Source: Fidelibacterota bacterium (GTDB lineage: Bacteria; Fidelibacterota; Marinisomatia; SCGC-AAA003-L08; JACNLC01). Taken from it: a stretch of 33,337 nucleotides of DNA. This document shows positions 17,118 to 26,715 of this stretch, piece by piece. The stretch's first letter is position 1; the number at the start of each line of letters is the position of its first letter. Below the pieces are notes generated by a model. The model was not told the DNA's origin. It saw only the letters and a program-made list of their open reading frames with translations, and ran no database searches. The translations under genes were made by a program, and so were the position numbers. The stretch lies in contig JAJRUW010000051.1 of NCBI GenBank assembly GCA_024277615.1, positions 1 through 33,337 of the forward strand, given 5' to 3'.

Positions 17118-20042
17118 ATGACACGTATTGTTAAAACACTGACCTTACTGCTGTTGACACTACCGCTGTTTCTGTATGCAGGTACGGTTACAGGTAAGGT
17201 TACTGAAGCGGATAACGGAAATCCGTTAGAAGGTGCTAACGTCACCATCGAGGGCACTCAGCTTGGCGCTGCCACCGATGCGAACGGAATGTACAGGATT
17301 TCCAATGTTCCGGATGGAACCTATACAATCACAGTTTCGGTGATTGGCTTTGAGAAAGCTTCAAAGAAAATTGCAGTTGCCGGAATTAAAAATATCAATT
17401 TTGAATTGACTATTGAAACCCTGGAGCTGTCTGACCTGGAAGTTCTGGCTTCCCGGGCCACACGAAACACACCGGTAGCCTATTCTCAAATCGATAAAAC
17501 TGAAATGGAATTCCGTCTGGGCTCACAGGATATTCCTATGGCCTTAAACATAACTCCCAGCGTTTATGCTACCCAGCAAGGTGGTGGTGCCGGTGATGCC
17601 CGCATTAACGTTCGTGGATTTAACCAACGGAATATCTCGGTTATGATCAACGGTGTCCCTCAGAACGATATGGAAAATGGCTGGGTTTACTGGTCTAACT
17701 GGGATGGTGTTGGTGATGCGACTTCTTCAATTCAGATGCAGAGAGGTCTCAGTGCCGTGAATCTGGCAACCCCCTCCATCGGCGGAACCATGAACATCAT
17801 TACCGACCCCACAGCGCATTCAAGCGGAGGAAAATTCAAACGTGAAATAGGCTTAGGTAACTTTTCAAAAACCACGCTTAATTTCAATACGGGCCTTATT
17901 GCTGATAAGTATGCCTTTAGTGCTACTATTGTCCGGAAAACAGCAGACGGGATTATTGACAAAACCTGGACTGATGCCTGGGCATATTATTTTGGTGCCA
18001 GCTATGCATTGAATGCAAAAAACCGTTTTGAGCTTTATGCAATCGGTGCCCCCCAGCGTCATGGTCAAAATCTTTATAAACAAAATGTAGCAGCATACGA
18101 CAAAAAGTTTGCCGAATCAATCGTCGATAAAGGGATGAAAGATGCTGACTCAGATGAAGACGGTACCAGTGACTGGGATGAATATTTTGCCAAATTCTCA
18201 AACAATTCAGGTAGTACCGTCGGCCGCCTTTTTAATCAAAATTGGGCTCCTGTTAATTCCAATTACACAGGCAAACAATATTGGTATATGTACGGCAAGG
18301 GTGGACTGTTTGGGTCTGGAAACACCGAACGTCACAATCCTAATTATCTCAATGAGAGAGAAAACTACTTTCATAAACCACTCGTTAATTTGAACTGGTT
18401 CCTCACGATAAACGAACAAATGAGATTATCCACAATTCTTTACTGGTCCGGGGGATCAGGTGGTGGAACCGGAACTTATGGAAAGATTCCTACCCTGGAT
18501 GCTGATGGTAATCTTGGTGGCGAGGATTATAAATTCTACTACGGCAGCTCGCCATGGACCCGTGATTGGAATACATTAATCGCTTACAATTCAGGTCCTG
18601 AAGATACAGTATATGTCGATAAAAAGGCTATTGCCAGAGATTCTGAAGGTGGAGAGTCCGTTGGTATTCTCAGAAACAGTATTAACCGCCAGTGGACCAT
18701 AGGTACTATTTCAAAATTGAATTACGATGTTAACGATGAATTAAAACTCCAGGCTGGTATTGATTGGCGTACGGCCGAGATCGAACATACCCGTGAAGTT
18801 CGTGATTTGATGGGTGGTAATTACTTTACCTATTCAGGGAACCAGTTTGACACGATGTCAGATTCTCAGAAGAAAAAACTGGGAGATAACATCGATTATC
18901 ACAACACGAACACCGTGGATTGGATAGGGATTTTCGGACAGGCAGAATATGCCACAAGCCTGTATTCTGCATACGGGATGCTTGGGTGGTCGTTGATTGA
19001 GTATTCATTTAAAGATCATTTTACAACTGCAGATACATTATCAGATGGTAGTCCTGATATAAGCTCAGGCGAGCTTTATCTGAATCCGGACCCCATTCCC
19101 GTCATGCAGGTTAAGGGTGGCGGAATGTACCATATCACCAGCGACATTGATGTCTTTGCCAACCTTGGTTATGTTCAGAAGGCTCCGATTCTTGATGCCG
19201 TAATCGATGACAACAACGGTACAATCGCCTCAGACCCTGCCAATGAAATCTTTCAAAGCGTTGAAGGGGGTATGAATTATCATTCAAGTGATGGGAAAAT
19301 AGCCGTTAAAGCCAATGTGTATCACACTCAATGGATCGACAGAACGGTCACCATAAACATAGAACCGGGACAGGGGTCAAGCGGCGATACAGATATCCTG
19401 TTTCTGAAAGGTTTGGATCAAACACATCAAGGAGTGGAGCTTGAAGCAGCATTTCAGCCAATGCCAATGTTCCGCTTTGATGCCTCTTTTTCTGCCGGAA
19501 ACTGGGAATATGTTAATGATGCCAAGGGCGATTACAAAGATTATGTGAGCGGGATAACAACAGAATATCTCTACGCCGTTAAAGGCTTGAAAGTGGGTGA
19601 CATGCCGCAACAAAGTATGGCCCTCGCTGTATCCATATTCCCATTTCAGGGTTTGGCTATCCAAAGTGTTTGGAATTCCTACGACGACCATTATGCCGAT
19701 TGGGATCCAACATCTCGGGAAGTTGAAGATACCGATGGTGATGGTACAATTAGCGCTGACGAATTAGCCGCTGCTGACCGGACACAGAGCTGGAAAGCGC
19801 CCGGTTATTCCAAAGTCGATCTGCATATGTCATATGATCTGCCAGTTAACTTTGGTGGAACCAAACTGCAACTTTTTGCACATATCTTCAATGCTTTTGA
19901 TGATGTCTATGTGCAGGATGCGGTTGATAATAGTAAGTACAATGCCTTTACCGGCGACGGTAAAAATCATAAAGCTGATGACGCCGAAGTATTTTTGGGC
20001 TCACCGCGCTCCTTTAATGCAGGTATTTCAATCTTATTCTAA
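17118..20042 (+). CDS. TonB-dependent outer-membrane receptor with CarboxypepD-reg-like domain and two EF-hand-like loops
   Basis: Outer-membrane active transporter, 974 aa. A signal peptide (1-21) precedes a carboxypeptidase-regulatory-like Ig fold (about 22-107: G-T-V-T-G-K-V-T, L-E-G-A-N-V-T, P-D-G-T-Y-T-I). The plug (about 115-230) contains N-V-R-G-F-N-Q-R-N and W-V-Y-W-S-N-W-D-G, and the barrel ends in I-S-I-L-F. Two acidic loops fit the 12-residue EF-hand pattern: residues 344-355 (D-S-D-E-D-G-T-S-D-W-D-E) and 871-882 (D-T-D-G-D-G-T-I-S-A-D-E, canonical). Both lie in segments expected to be extracellular loops and are missing from the paralogue downstream. The substrate is unknown, and no SusD-like partner is present in the window. 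A terminator follows the gene. Confidence 0.93.
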   Translation: MTRIVKTLTLLLLTLPLFLYAGTVTGKVTEADNGNPLEGANVTIEGTQLGAATDANGMYRISNVPDGTYTITVSVIGFEKASKKIAVAGIKNINFELTIETLELSDLEVLASRATRNTPVAYSQIDKTEMEFRLGSQDIPMALNITPSVYATQQGGGAGDARINVRGFNQRNISVMINGVPQNDMENGWVYWSNWDGVGDATSSIQMQRGLSAVNLATPSIGGTMNIITDPTAHSSGGKFKREIGLGNFSKTTLNFNTGLIADKYAFSATIVRKTADGIIDKTWTDAWAYYFGASYALNAKNRFELYAIGAPQRHGQNLYKQNVAAYDKKFAESIVDKGMKDADSDEDGTSDWDEYFAKFSNNSGSTVGRLFNQNWAPVNSNYTGKQYWYMYGKGGLFGSGNTERHNPNYLNERENYFHKPLVNLNWFLTINEQMRLSTILYWSGGSGGGTGTYGKIPTLDADGNLGGEDYKFYYGSSPWTRDWNTLIAYNSGPEDTVYVDKKAIARDSEGGESVGILRNSINRQWTIGTISKLNYDVNDELKLQAGIDWRTAEIEHTREVRDLMGGNYFTYSGNQFDTMSDSQKKKLGDNIDYHNTNTVDWIGIFGQAEYATSLYSAYGMLGWSLIEYSFKDHFTTADTLSDGSPDISSGELYLNPDPIPVMQVKGGGMYHITSDIDVFANLGYVQKAPILDAVIDDNNGTIASDPANEIFQSVEGGMNYHSSDGKIAVKANVYHTQWIDRTVTINIEPGQGSSGDTDILFLKGLDQTHQGVELEAAFQPMPMFRFDASFSAGNWEYVNDAKGDYKDYVSGITTEYLYAVKGLKVGDMPQQSMALAVSIFPFQGLAIQSVWNSYDDHYADWDPTSREVEDTDGDGTISADELAAADRTQSWKAPGYSKVDLHMSYDLPVNFGGTKLQLFAHIFNAFDDVYVQDAVDNSKYNAFTGDGKNHKADDAEVFLGSPRSFNAGISILF

Positions 20043-20061
20043 ATATCAGCCAGTTGATCTT

Positions 20062-20095
20062 AAAAAGCCCCGACAGTTTTCTGTAGGGGCTTTTT
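20062..20095 (+). terminator. Rho-independent terminator after the first receptor
   Basis: AAAAAGCCCC (20062-20071) pairs with GGGGCTTTTT (20086-20095). An inner ACAG/CTGT helix follows a single mismatch, with a TTTT loop. The T-rich 3' arm serves as the U-tract. It lies 20 bp past the stop codon. Confidence 0.9.
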
Positions 20096-20262
20096 ATTCT
20101 GTCATAATTTATATGAGTTCTCCGGCTTTCTGTAAATAAGGCGGAGAAATATTAGTTACTTGTGTTTGAAGCTCATATTTTAATTCACCTCATCGTAGAG
20201 AAAAATCGACAGTAAGCTTGTAGTAATAAGTATGAAAATTTAAAACTTACAAATGAAGTACT

Positions 20263-20278
20263 CCGCCGCGAGCGGCGG
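20263..20278. repeat. GC-rich hairpin in the leader of the second receptor
   Basis: CCGCCGC (20263-20269) and GCGGCGG (20272-20278) form a perfect 7-bp stem with a GA loop, about 80 bp upstream of the receptor ATG. No T-run follows it, so it is not a terminator on the plus strand. It stands out against AT-rich surroundings. Confidence 0.6.
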
Positions 20279-20292
20279 TGAATTAACCAAAT

Positions 20293-20333
20293 CGTCTCGT
20301 CCGGCGTAGTCCGGCAATTGCCGGACATAGACG
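20293..20333. repeat. Compound palindrome in the leader of the second receptor
   Basis: A perfect 18-bp palindrome, GTCCGGCAATTGCCGGAC (20309-20326), is enclosed by CGTCT (20293-20297) and AGACG (20329-20333). A second copy of GTCCGGC at 20299-20305 can compete for pairing with GCCGGAC (20320-20326), so two alternative folds are possible. It ends 27 bp before the ATG of the second receptor and covers nearly the whole late leader. GGGAG just upstream of the ATG is the likely ribosome-binding site. Confidence 0.6.
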
Positions 20334-20360
20334 GAATAAACCAATTTGTGGGAGAATTAA

Positions 20361-23165
20361 ATGACTCGCATCGTTAAAGAACTAGGTCTGCTGATAACGG
20401 TTTTTCACCTATCCCTGTTTGCAGGCACTGTAACCGGGAAAATTACAGAAATAGATTCGGGCAAACCTTTGGAGGGTGCTAATGTAACCCTCGACGGTAC
20501 CCGGTTTGGTGCCGCCACAGACGTTAATGGGATATACCAAATATCCAATATTCCCAATGGCACCTATATCATCACTGTGTCCGTAATTGGATTTGAGAAA
20601 GAATCCCGCAGAATTACGGTTTCCGGCATGAAGAAATTCAATTTCGAACTGGTAATAAAAACACTTAATTTATCTGAACTCGAAGTTATGGCTTCACGGG
20701 CAGATCGCAGTACTCCCGTTGCTTTTTCAAATCTGAATAAAAGAGATATTGAATTTCGTCTGGGTTCACAGGATATTCCATTGATTCTCAATACCACACC
20801 CAGTGTCTACTCAACGACAAATGGTGGCGGTGCCGGGGATGCCCGGGTGAATGTCAGAGGCTTTAATCAGAGAAATATTGCCATTATGATCAACGGTGTT
20901 CCGGTCAATGATATGGAAAATGGCTGGGTTTACTGGTCCAACTGGGACGGCGTAGCCGATGCCACTTCCTCAATTCAGATGCAGAGAGGCCTCAGTGCCG
21001 TGAATCTGGCGACGCCTTCGATCGGCGGAACCATGAACATCATTACCGATCCCGCCGGTCATAAAAGAGGCTACAAAGTTAAACTGGAAACCGGTGCCGG
21101 AAATTTCAAAAAATCAACTTTTTCCTATCACTCAGGTTTGATCAACGATAAACTGGCCTTTGGAGCCACTGTAGTGCGAAAAACAGGCGAAGGTCTGATA
21201 GATAAAACCTGGACGGATGCCTGGGCATACTATCTTGGTATTAGTCTCGCTGTTAGCAAAAAGCACCGGCTTGAACTCTATGCTCTTGGCGCACCCCAGC
21301 GTCATGGTCAGAATCGCTATAAACAAAATATTGCATCCTATGACAGCACTTTTGCTAAAAGTTTAAAGGACTATGACCCAGCAGCCATTGCAGAGTTCCC
21401 TCAAGCATCCAGCGGTCGCTTTTATAACGAAAATTGGAATACCGTCAGTCCAAGTTATACGGGTAAACAGTATTATTACATGTACGGTGCACGTACAATC
21501 AAGCGGCATGATGCCAATTATTTAAACGAAAAAGAAAATTATTTCCATAAACCTCAGGTGAATCTGAACTGGTTCTGGACCCTTAATCAACACACACACC
21601 TTTCTTCCCTGTTTTACTACTCAGGCGGTTCAGGCGGCGGTACCGGAACTTTTGGTGATATCGTTTGGGATTATGATTCAGAACCTTCCAGAATTGCCGA
21701 TTGGGATGCAACGATTGCCGTTAACATCGATACATTGAACAGGAAAGATCATCTAAAACCTGCTAATGAAGCTGTTGGTTATCTCAGAAACAGCATCAAT
21801 CGCCAATGGACTCTGGGAGCAATCTCCAAATTGAATTATGACTTCAGTAAGGCTTTGAAGTTCCAATTCGGTATTGACTGGCGTACAGCCGAGATCGAAC
21901 ATGCCCGTGAAGTAAGGGACCTGTTAGGGGGAACCTATGCGATCAACGGAAGATACGAGAATAGTGCCGACCTTGATTCAAGATACTCCCAGCTGTATAA
22001 TGAATTTGACGAAACCTATGAGGATGCCAAAGTCACCCGAGGCGATTATATCTTATATCATAATACAAATACAGTGGATTGGGTCGGTACCTTCGGTCAG
22101 TTTGAAAATAACAGCCTGTTCTACTCTTTCTATGGTATGTTCGGAATTTCCGGTATTGAGTACAGTTATACTGATCACTTCAGAAAGGCTCTGAACCACG
22201 CAGGATATGACAGCACAGCTTCTGGCGAATTGCTTATCAAGTCCAACTGGATAACCAGCACACAGTTCAAAGGAGGAGCTCTTGTTCATTTGTCAGATGA
22301 AATAGATGTTTTCAGTAATTTTGGAGTTGTTGAAAAAGTTCCTATTTTTGATTCGGTGATTGACGATTTTGACCTGACTCTTTCAACAAGTCCTAAAAAT
22401 GAAAAATTCATCAGTACAGAGATAGGCCTTAATTATACAGCACTTAGCGGCCTGGTGACGGCAAAGTTCAATCTTTACAACACTGACTGGAAAAACCGTT
22501 CTTTAACGCGGCTTATTTACACCGGTACCGGGTCCACGGGTGGAACTGATATTATTTTCCTGACGGGTCTTGGCCAAAATCATAAGGGTATTGAGGCTGA
22601 GATAGCCTTTAAACCTATTGATATGATCCGCTTTGATGCGGCCTTGTCTTACGGACTCTGGAAATTTAAGGGTGATGCCGAAGGAACATATAAAAACTAT
22701 GATGACGGATCAACAACCGATTATATTTATTCCGTGGACGGCTTGAAAGTCGGTGATATGCCTCAAACCATCATTGCACTGGGGGCGCTGTTTTATCCCT
22801 TTGAAGGATTAACTATTCAGGGAGTGCTGAATTGGTATGATCGTCATTATGCGGATTGGGACCCTGCCAGTCGCATCGTAACTCCTGGTGTTGACCCGGA
22901 CAGGACCCAGAGCTGGCAAGCACCGGGTTTTGCCAAGATTGATGTGCATGGTTACTATAAAGTCCCTTTGAACATTGCAGGGACAAAGATAAAGATATTC
23001 TTCCATATCTTCAATTTACTTGATGAAATAAATATACAAGATGCTGTTGACAACAGCAGATATAATGCTTATTCAGGCAACGGTCTTAACCATAAGGCCG
23101 ATGATGCAGAAGTATATCTCGGTCTGCCCAGAACCTTTAATGCCGGAATTACCATTTCGCGTTAG
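20361..23165 (+). CDS. TonB-dependent outer-membrane receptor, paralogue of the preceding gene
   Basis: Second receptor, 934 aa, clearly a tandem duplicate of the first. It opens with the same M-T-R-I-V-K, and has the same carboxypeptidase-regulatory-like domain, an almost identical plug around N-G-W-V-Y-W-S-N-W-D-G and a co-linear barrel (C-terminus G-I-T-I-S-R, so it lacks the terminal Phe of its paralogue). The plug-coding DNA is nearly identical in stretches, while the extracellular-loop regions differ widely. Both EF-hand-like loops of the first receptor are absent here. Instead there is an extra acidic, Tyr-rich segment around residues 530-560. It has its own leader with palindromes and its own terminator, so it is probably transcribed separately. 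The substrate is unknown. Confidence 0.92.
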   Translation: MTRIVKELGLLITVFHLSLFAGTVTGKITEIDSGKPLEGANVTLDGTRFGAATDVNGIYQISNIPNGTYIITVSVIGFEKESRRITVSGMKKFNFELVIKTLNLSELEVMASRADRSTPVAFSNLNKRDIEFRLGSQDIPLILNTTPSVYSTTNGGGAGDARVNVRGFNQRNIAIMINGVPVNDMENGWVYWSNWDGVADATSSIQMQRGLSAVNLATPSIGGTMNIITDPAGHKRGYKVKLETGAGNFKKSTFSYHSGLINDKLAFGATVVRKTGEGLIDKTWTDAWAYYLGISLAVSKKHRLELYALGAPQRHGQNRYKQNIASYDSTFAKSLKDYDPAAIAEFPQASSGRFYNENWNTVSPSYTGKQYYYMYGARTIKRHDANYLNEKENYFHKPQVNLNWFWTLNQHTHLSSLFYYSGGSGGGTGTFGDIVWDYDSEPSRIADWDATIAVNIDTLNRKDHLKPANEAVGYLRNSINRQWTLGAISKLNYDFSKALKFQFGIDWRTAEIEHAREVRDLLGGTYAINGRYENSADLDSRYSQLYNEFDETYEDAKVTRGDYILYHNTNTVDWVGTFGQFENNSLFYSFYGMFGISGIEYSYTDHFRKALNHAGYDSTASGELLIKSNWITSTQFKGGALVHLSDEIDVFSNFGVVEKVPIFDSVIDDFDLTLSTSPKNEKFISTEIGLNYTALSGLVTAKFNLYNTDWKNRSLTRLIYTGTGSTGGTDIIFLTGLGQNHKGIEAEIAFKPIDMIRFDAALSYGLWKFKGDAEGTYKNYDDGSTTDYIYSVDGLKVGDMPQTIIALGALFYPFEGLTIQGVLNWYDRHYADWDPASRIVTPGVDPDRTQSWQAPGFAKIDVHGYYKVPLNIAGTKIKIFFHIFNLLDEINIQDAVDNSRYNAYSGNGLNHKADDAEVYLGLPRTFNAGITISR

Positions 23166-23192
23166 ATCGCAGAGGTCCTGGAATACTCATAT

Positions 23193-23228
23193 AAACAAGA
23201 GTCCGGCAGCTTGCCGGACTCTTGTTTT
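23193..23228 (+). terminator. Strong rho-independent terminator after the second receptor
   Basis: A 16-bp perfect stem (23193-23208 with 23212-23227) has a GCT loop, and its 3' arm ends in a short T-run. The core arms GTCCGGCA/TGCCGGAC are the same as those in the leader palindrome of this gene. Confidence 0.85.
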
Positions 23229-23561
23229 CGTTCGCAATTGAAAAAGCTGTATGTCAGATCATAACCGAACCATCTGAAAAATACTATATCCTACACCATA
23301 ACCTGTTCAGGGAATGTTTGTGTATGCAGCCGCGCTATAGCAGTGGGTTTCGATTGCTCCTCATATTCCAGACCACCCCCAAATAAGCCCACCTTTTCCC
23401 AACTGGATCCTGCAATTTTTAAATACCGGATACGTTTTAAGAATTCAGGATTTGACCCGTACTTCCGACGCAGAGACGCAGAAACCTATCACAAGTTTTT
23501 AAATTTTTCACTTCCAGTATTTGAGAGTAAGATTCCCGAATTGTAAAGCTTTTTAAAGATA
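23229..23561. other. Intergenic region, nothing recognised
   Basis: About 330 bp between the receptor terminator and the 3' end of the minus-strand reductase gene. A 67-codon plus-strand frame (23343-23546) has no recognisable domain, and I do not call it. I see no RNA gene or repeat. Confidence 0.5.
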
Positions 23562-24359
23562 TCAGCCCGTTATATCCTCACCGCCATCCACGCGGATGGT
23601 ATTTCCCGTCAGCCAGGTATCTTCGGATAATCCCAGCATTGCAACTGCTTTTGCAATATCTTCCGGGAGCGTCAACCGCCCGGCCGGATTGACCTTTAAG
23701 GCATGCCTGATCATTTCCTCATTTCCCGGGATCTTTCTAAGCGCCGGTGTATCCGTTACACCTGCCTGTAAGGCATTGCAGGCAATTTTATGTGGACTGA
23801 GTTCCAGCGCCAGCTGTCTGCAATAGGATTCAAGGGCAGCCTTGGCCCCGGAAATTGCGCCATAGTTTTTCCACTGACTATGCCCGCCTGAGCTGGTCAT
23901 GGCAAAAATATGACTCCCTGCTTGCAGAAAACCCGTTTTAAACAGTTCCTGCACCCAGTACACCAGGCTGTTTGCCATGACATCCAGCGTCATATCAATC
24001 TGTTTTTGCGTAATGGTTTCCTCCGTACCTCGGGTTATGAAAGGCCGCAAGCCTCCAAAAGCCAGCGTATGCAGTAAGATTTTTACGCGAATTTCTCCTT
24101 TTGCTTTAAGCTCCCGGATCACCTCTTCTTTCTTGATCGGATCCGTGGCGCTCATATTGTGAAAGATAACTTCCACACCTTCCTTGCACAAATCGGTAAT
24201 CAGAGCATCTACATTTTTCATAGCTGACCGACGGTCTAAATGAACTCCATAAATATTCAGACCGCGTTTTGCCAATGCCCTGGCTGTCGCGGCACCGAAG
24301 CCGCTGGAAACACCTAAAATTACAGCCCAGTCGCTGCTGTGGGATTGATTATCAGACAT
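23562..24359 (-). CDS. SDR-family enoyl-ACP reductase, FabL-like
   Basis: Short-chain dehydrogenase/reductase of 265 aa. The nucleotide-binding glycine motif is G-V-S-S-G-F-G (16-22). The active site has Tyr166 and Lys173, a Y-x6-K spacing as in FabI/FabL enoyl-ACP reductases rather than the Y-x3-K of classical SDRs. The C-terminal half, with L-A-L-E-L-S-P, T-D-T-P-A-L, N-P-A-G-R and I-R-V-D-G-G, resembles B. subtilis FabL. The predicted reaction is NAD(P)H-dependent reduction of enoyl-ACP in fatty-acid synthesis, though a related reductase on another substrate is possible. AAGGA lies 5 nt before the ATG. It lies 78 nt downstream of the ABC-2 permease gene, in the same direction. Confidence 0.8.
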   Translation of the reverse strand: MSDNQSHSSDWAVILGVSSGFGAATARALAKRGLNIYGVHLDRRSAMKNVDALITDLCKEGVEVIFHNMSATDPIKKEEVIRELKAKGEIRVKILLHTLAFGGLRPFITRGTEETITQKQIDMTLDVMANSLVYWVQELFKTGFLQAGSHIFAMTSSGGHSQWKNYGAISGAKAALESYCRQLALELSPHKIACNALQAGVTDTPALRKIPGNEEMIRHALKVNPAGRLTLPEDIAKAVAMLGLSEDTWLTGNTIRVDGGEDITG

Positions 24360-24437
24360 GGTTTTCCTTCTTTATCATAATTACAGCTGAGATTATTAAA
24401 ACTTTCTGCGCCGGCAGATAATTACTACTGCCTCTCA

Positions 24438-25661
24438 CTAAACCAGACCGGCCAGGTTCCGTTTGAAAAAAAGCCGGGCAACGGCAATCAGCAGGAAACC
24501 CATTCCGAAAAGAATAAAGATTCGCGGTAAAATATCCCATAAGGGTAATTCCCTCCAAAAGATATCAAAAAATCCCTGAATCGACCAGTAATTGACAGAG
24601 ATGGCGGCAAGTTTTTGCATTATTACCGGCATGATGGGCAAAGGGATCATGCTCCCGCCAATGGCCGACATGATCAAAATTATCAGTGTGGAAAGCATTT
24701 CGACTTGTTTTCTGGAAGTGGAGACGGCCGCCAAAAACAGCCCAAAGCCGGCACAGGCAAAGGCTGTCGCCAGGGCCACCAGCATCAACGCCGATGGATT
24801 CAGGGTCAAGTCCAAACCGAACACCAGCCAGGCAAAAATAAACACGACGGCCAATTGCAGTACGGAAATAACCAGCGTTGACAACAGTTTGCCGTACAGT
24901 ATCTGCATGGGGTGTAAAGGAGTGATCAGCAGGCGTTTCAAGGTGCCGGATTCTCTTTCCACCAGGAGTCCCGCTCCCAGGCCTGCCACACTGAAGAGAA
25001 GCATCATCACGGCCGTGCCGGCAACGGCCTGAACCAGAGCCCAGCTGGTTCTCTCAACGGGGATGAGGGGTGTCATGATAATGGCATTACGATTTTGCAG
25101 CCTGGGAGAAATGTTATCCGAACGAAAACTTTTATCAATATTGTTTTCGATCTGTTTAATAAGTTTCGGGTCAAGCCGCGGGTAATCTCCTCTGACTTCT
25201 TCGAGGACCATTTCCCGCAGGGCCGGCCGGCCGATGATCTCAAACAGAGGCAGCATGATGGCCTGCTGCAGCAGCCCCATCTCCAGTTCCTGTGCGGGGT
25301 CATACTGCATCTCCAAACCTGCCGGTCGATTAGCGGATATCGAATCCGCAAGCCCCTTGTGCAACACCAGCACTGCCGGGTAGTCCCCCCGGGTCACTTT
25401 TTGACGAGCTTCTTCCAGACAAATGGATGTCAGGCGGATGCTTTTCAGCGAATCCAGCCTGGTAACGATAACGGCCGATAAATCCGTTTGATCCTGATCC
25501 GCGATCAGCAGATTGACCGGATGCTCTTCACGAGGGGCACCCATGCTGCCATAAACGAAAGCAAACAGCCCGACCAGAAAAATCGGTAATAAAAAAGACA
25601 GCACCAGGGCTTTGCGGTCTCCCAGGATGATCTTCAAATCTTTCAAGGCAATAGCCAACAT
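24438..25661 (-). CDS. ABC-2 type exporter permease
   Basis: Membrane subunit of an ABC-2 exporter, of the YhhJ/YbhS-like kind with a large extracytoplasmic domain. TM1 (about 20-40) is followed by about 180 polar residues. The remaining five helices then occupy about 220-400, including the conserved E-R-E-S-G-T-L-K-R-L-L-I-T-P-L block that couples to the ATPase. At 407 aa it has normal length. The gene starts 2 nt after the ATPase stop, so the two are co-translated. The substrate is unknown. Multidrug or lipid export is typical of the family. Confidence 0.92.
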   Translation of the reverse strand: MLAIALKDLKIILGDRKALVLSFLLPIFLVGLFAFVYGSMGAPREEHPVNLLIADQDQTDLSAVIVTRLDSLKSIRLTSICLEEARQKVTRGDYPAVLVLHKGLADSISANRPAGLEMQYDPAQELEMGLLQQAIMLPLFEIIGRPALREMVLEEVRGDYPRLDPKLIKQIENNIDKSFRSDNISPRLQNRNAIIMTPLIPVERTSWALVQAVAGTAVMMLLFSVAGLGAGLLVERESGTLKRLLITPLHPMQILYGKLLSTLVISVLQLAVVFIFAWLVFGLDLTLNPSALMLVALATAFACAGFGLFLAAVSTSRKQVEMLSTLIILIMSAIGGSMIPLPIMPVIMQKLAAISVNYWSIQGFFDIFWRELPLWDILPRIFILFGMGFLLIAVARLFFKRNLAGLV

Positions 25662-25663
25662 AA

Positions 25664-26584
25664 TCAGTCTCTCAGTTCTTTTCCCGTCAGTTGTAGAAAA
25701 ACAGTCTCCAGGCTGGCTGATTTCAGTTCAATATCTCTAATATTCCATCCCCTGGCCGAGCAAATTGTCACCAATTTCTGCACGAGGTCATTTACATCAT
25801 CACCGCTTCCCAGCAAACCCTCGTCAGTGAGTCTGACACCCGCCGGCAGAGGATCTGCCGGAGCGGTTTTCAGCGAGATATCATCAAGCATTACCAATAC
25901 TTCCGAATCCCCCTGAATCAGCTGCCTCAGGCTGTCAAGTGTCCCTTCGGCTTTGATCTCGCCCTGATCGATGATGGCAACTCTTTCGCAGAGACGCTCG
26001 ATTTCTTCCAGATAGTGGGTGGTGTAAACGATGGTTTTATCCTGTTGATGCAGTTTGCCGAGAATTTCATAAATGCGGTGCCGGCTTTGCACATCAATTC
26101 CCACAGTAGGCTCATCCAGAAACAGAATTACCGGATCGTGCAGCAATGCAACTGCAAGGTTTACACGCCGTTTCATCCCCCCGGAAAAGGTGGTCAGACG
26201 ATCATTCCCGCGGTCATTGAGCCCCATGAATTCCAGCAGATGACGGATACGAGCTTTCAGACTGTTCCCCTGCATACCGTAAAGCTTGCCCCAAAAATGT
26301 AGATTGTCGGCGGCTGACAATTCTTCATACAGAGCCAGCTCCTGAGGAACGACGCCAAGTAACCGCTTTGCACCGCGGGGGTCAGACAGTAAATCGAGCC
26401 CATTGAGGGTTACGGAGCCGTCGTCGGGCTTTAAAAGTGTGCTGAGAATATTGACGGTTGTTGTTTTTCCTGCACCGTTGGGTCCCAGTAATCCGAAAAA
26501 TTCACCCTGCTGAACTGACAGGTTTATGTTTTTCAGGGCTTTCACATCACCGAAATGCTTCGAGAGGTTGCGGATTTCAATCAT
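25664..26584 (-). CDS. ABC exporter ATP-binding protein
   Basis: ATPase of the ABC-2 exporter, 306 aa, CcmA/DrrA-like. Walker A G-P-N-G-A-G-K-T-T (34-42), Q-loop V-P-Q-E, signature F-S-G-G-M-K-R-R, Walker B L-F-L-D-E-P, D-loop and switch His (Y-T-T-H-Y) are all intact. The roughly 70-residue C-terminal extension is typical of the DrrA group. It is the first gene of the transcript and is divergent from the NYN-aro operon, with about 130 bp between the two starts. Confidence 0.94.
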   Translation of the reverse strand: MIEIRNLSKHFGDVKALKNINLSVQQGEFFGLLGPNGAGKTTTVNILSTLLKPDDGSVTLNGLDLLSDPRGAKRLLGVVPQELALYEELSAADNLHFWGKLYGMQGNSLKARIRHLLEFMGLNDRGNDRLTTFSGGMKRRVNLAVALLHDPVILFLDEPTVGIDVQSRHRIYEILGKLHQQDKTIVYTTHYLEEIERLCERVAIIDQGEIKAEGTLDSLRQLIQGDSEVLVMLDDISLKTAPADPLPAGVRLTDEGLLGSGDDVNDLVQKLVTICSARGWNIRDIELKSASLETVFLQLTGKELRD

Positions 26585-26715
26585 GGTACTATCTTTCGCA
26601 GGTGCGCATTTATTGCTGAACCGTTCTGCAGGTACATGAGTAAATTTATCGCCCTGTTTAGCTACAGCGAAAGATTTTTAAAATTATGAATTCTAAATAC
26701 CTTTAATTTTCGAGG

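Noticed and set aside
20263-20333. Palindromes before the second receptor as a CRISPR or attachment site
   Set aside because: There are no regularly spaced direct repeats and no adjacent cas or integrase genes. It is a local hairpin cluster only.
23343-23546. 67-codon plus-strand frame after the second receptor
   Set aside because: No domain, no signal peptide and no ribosome-binding site. It looks like a chance frame.
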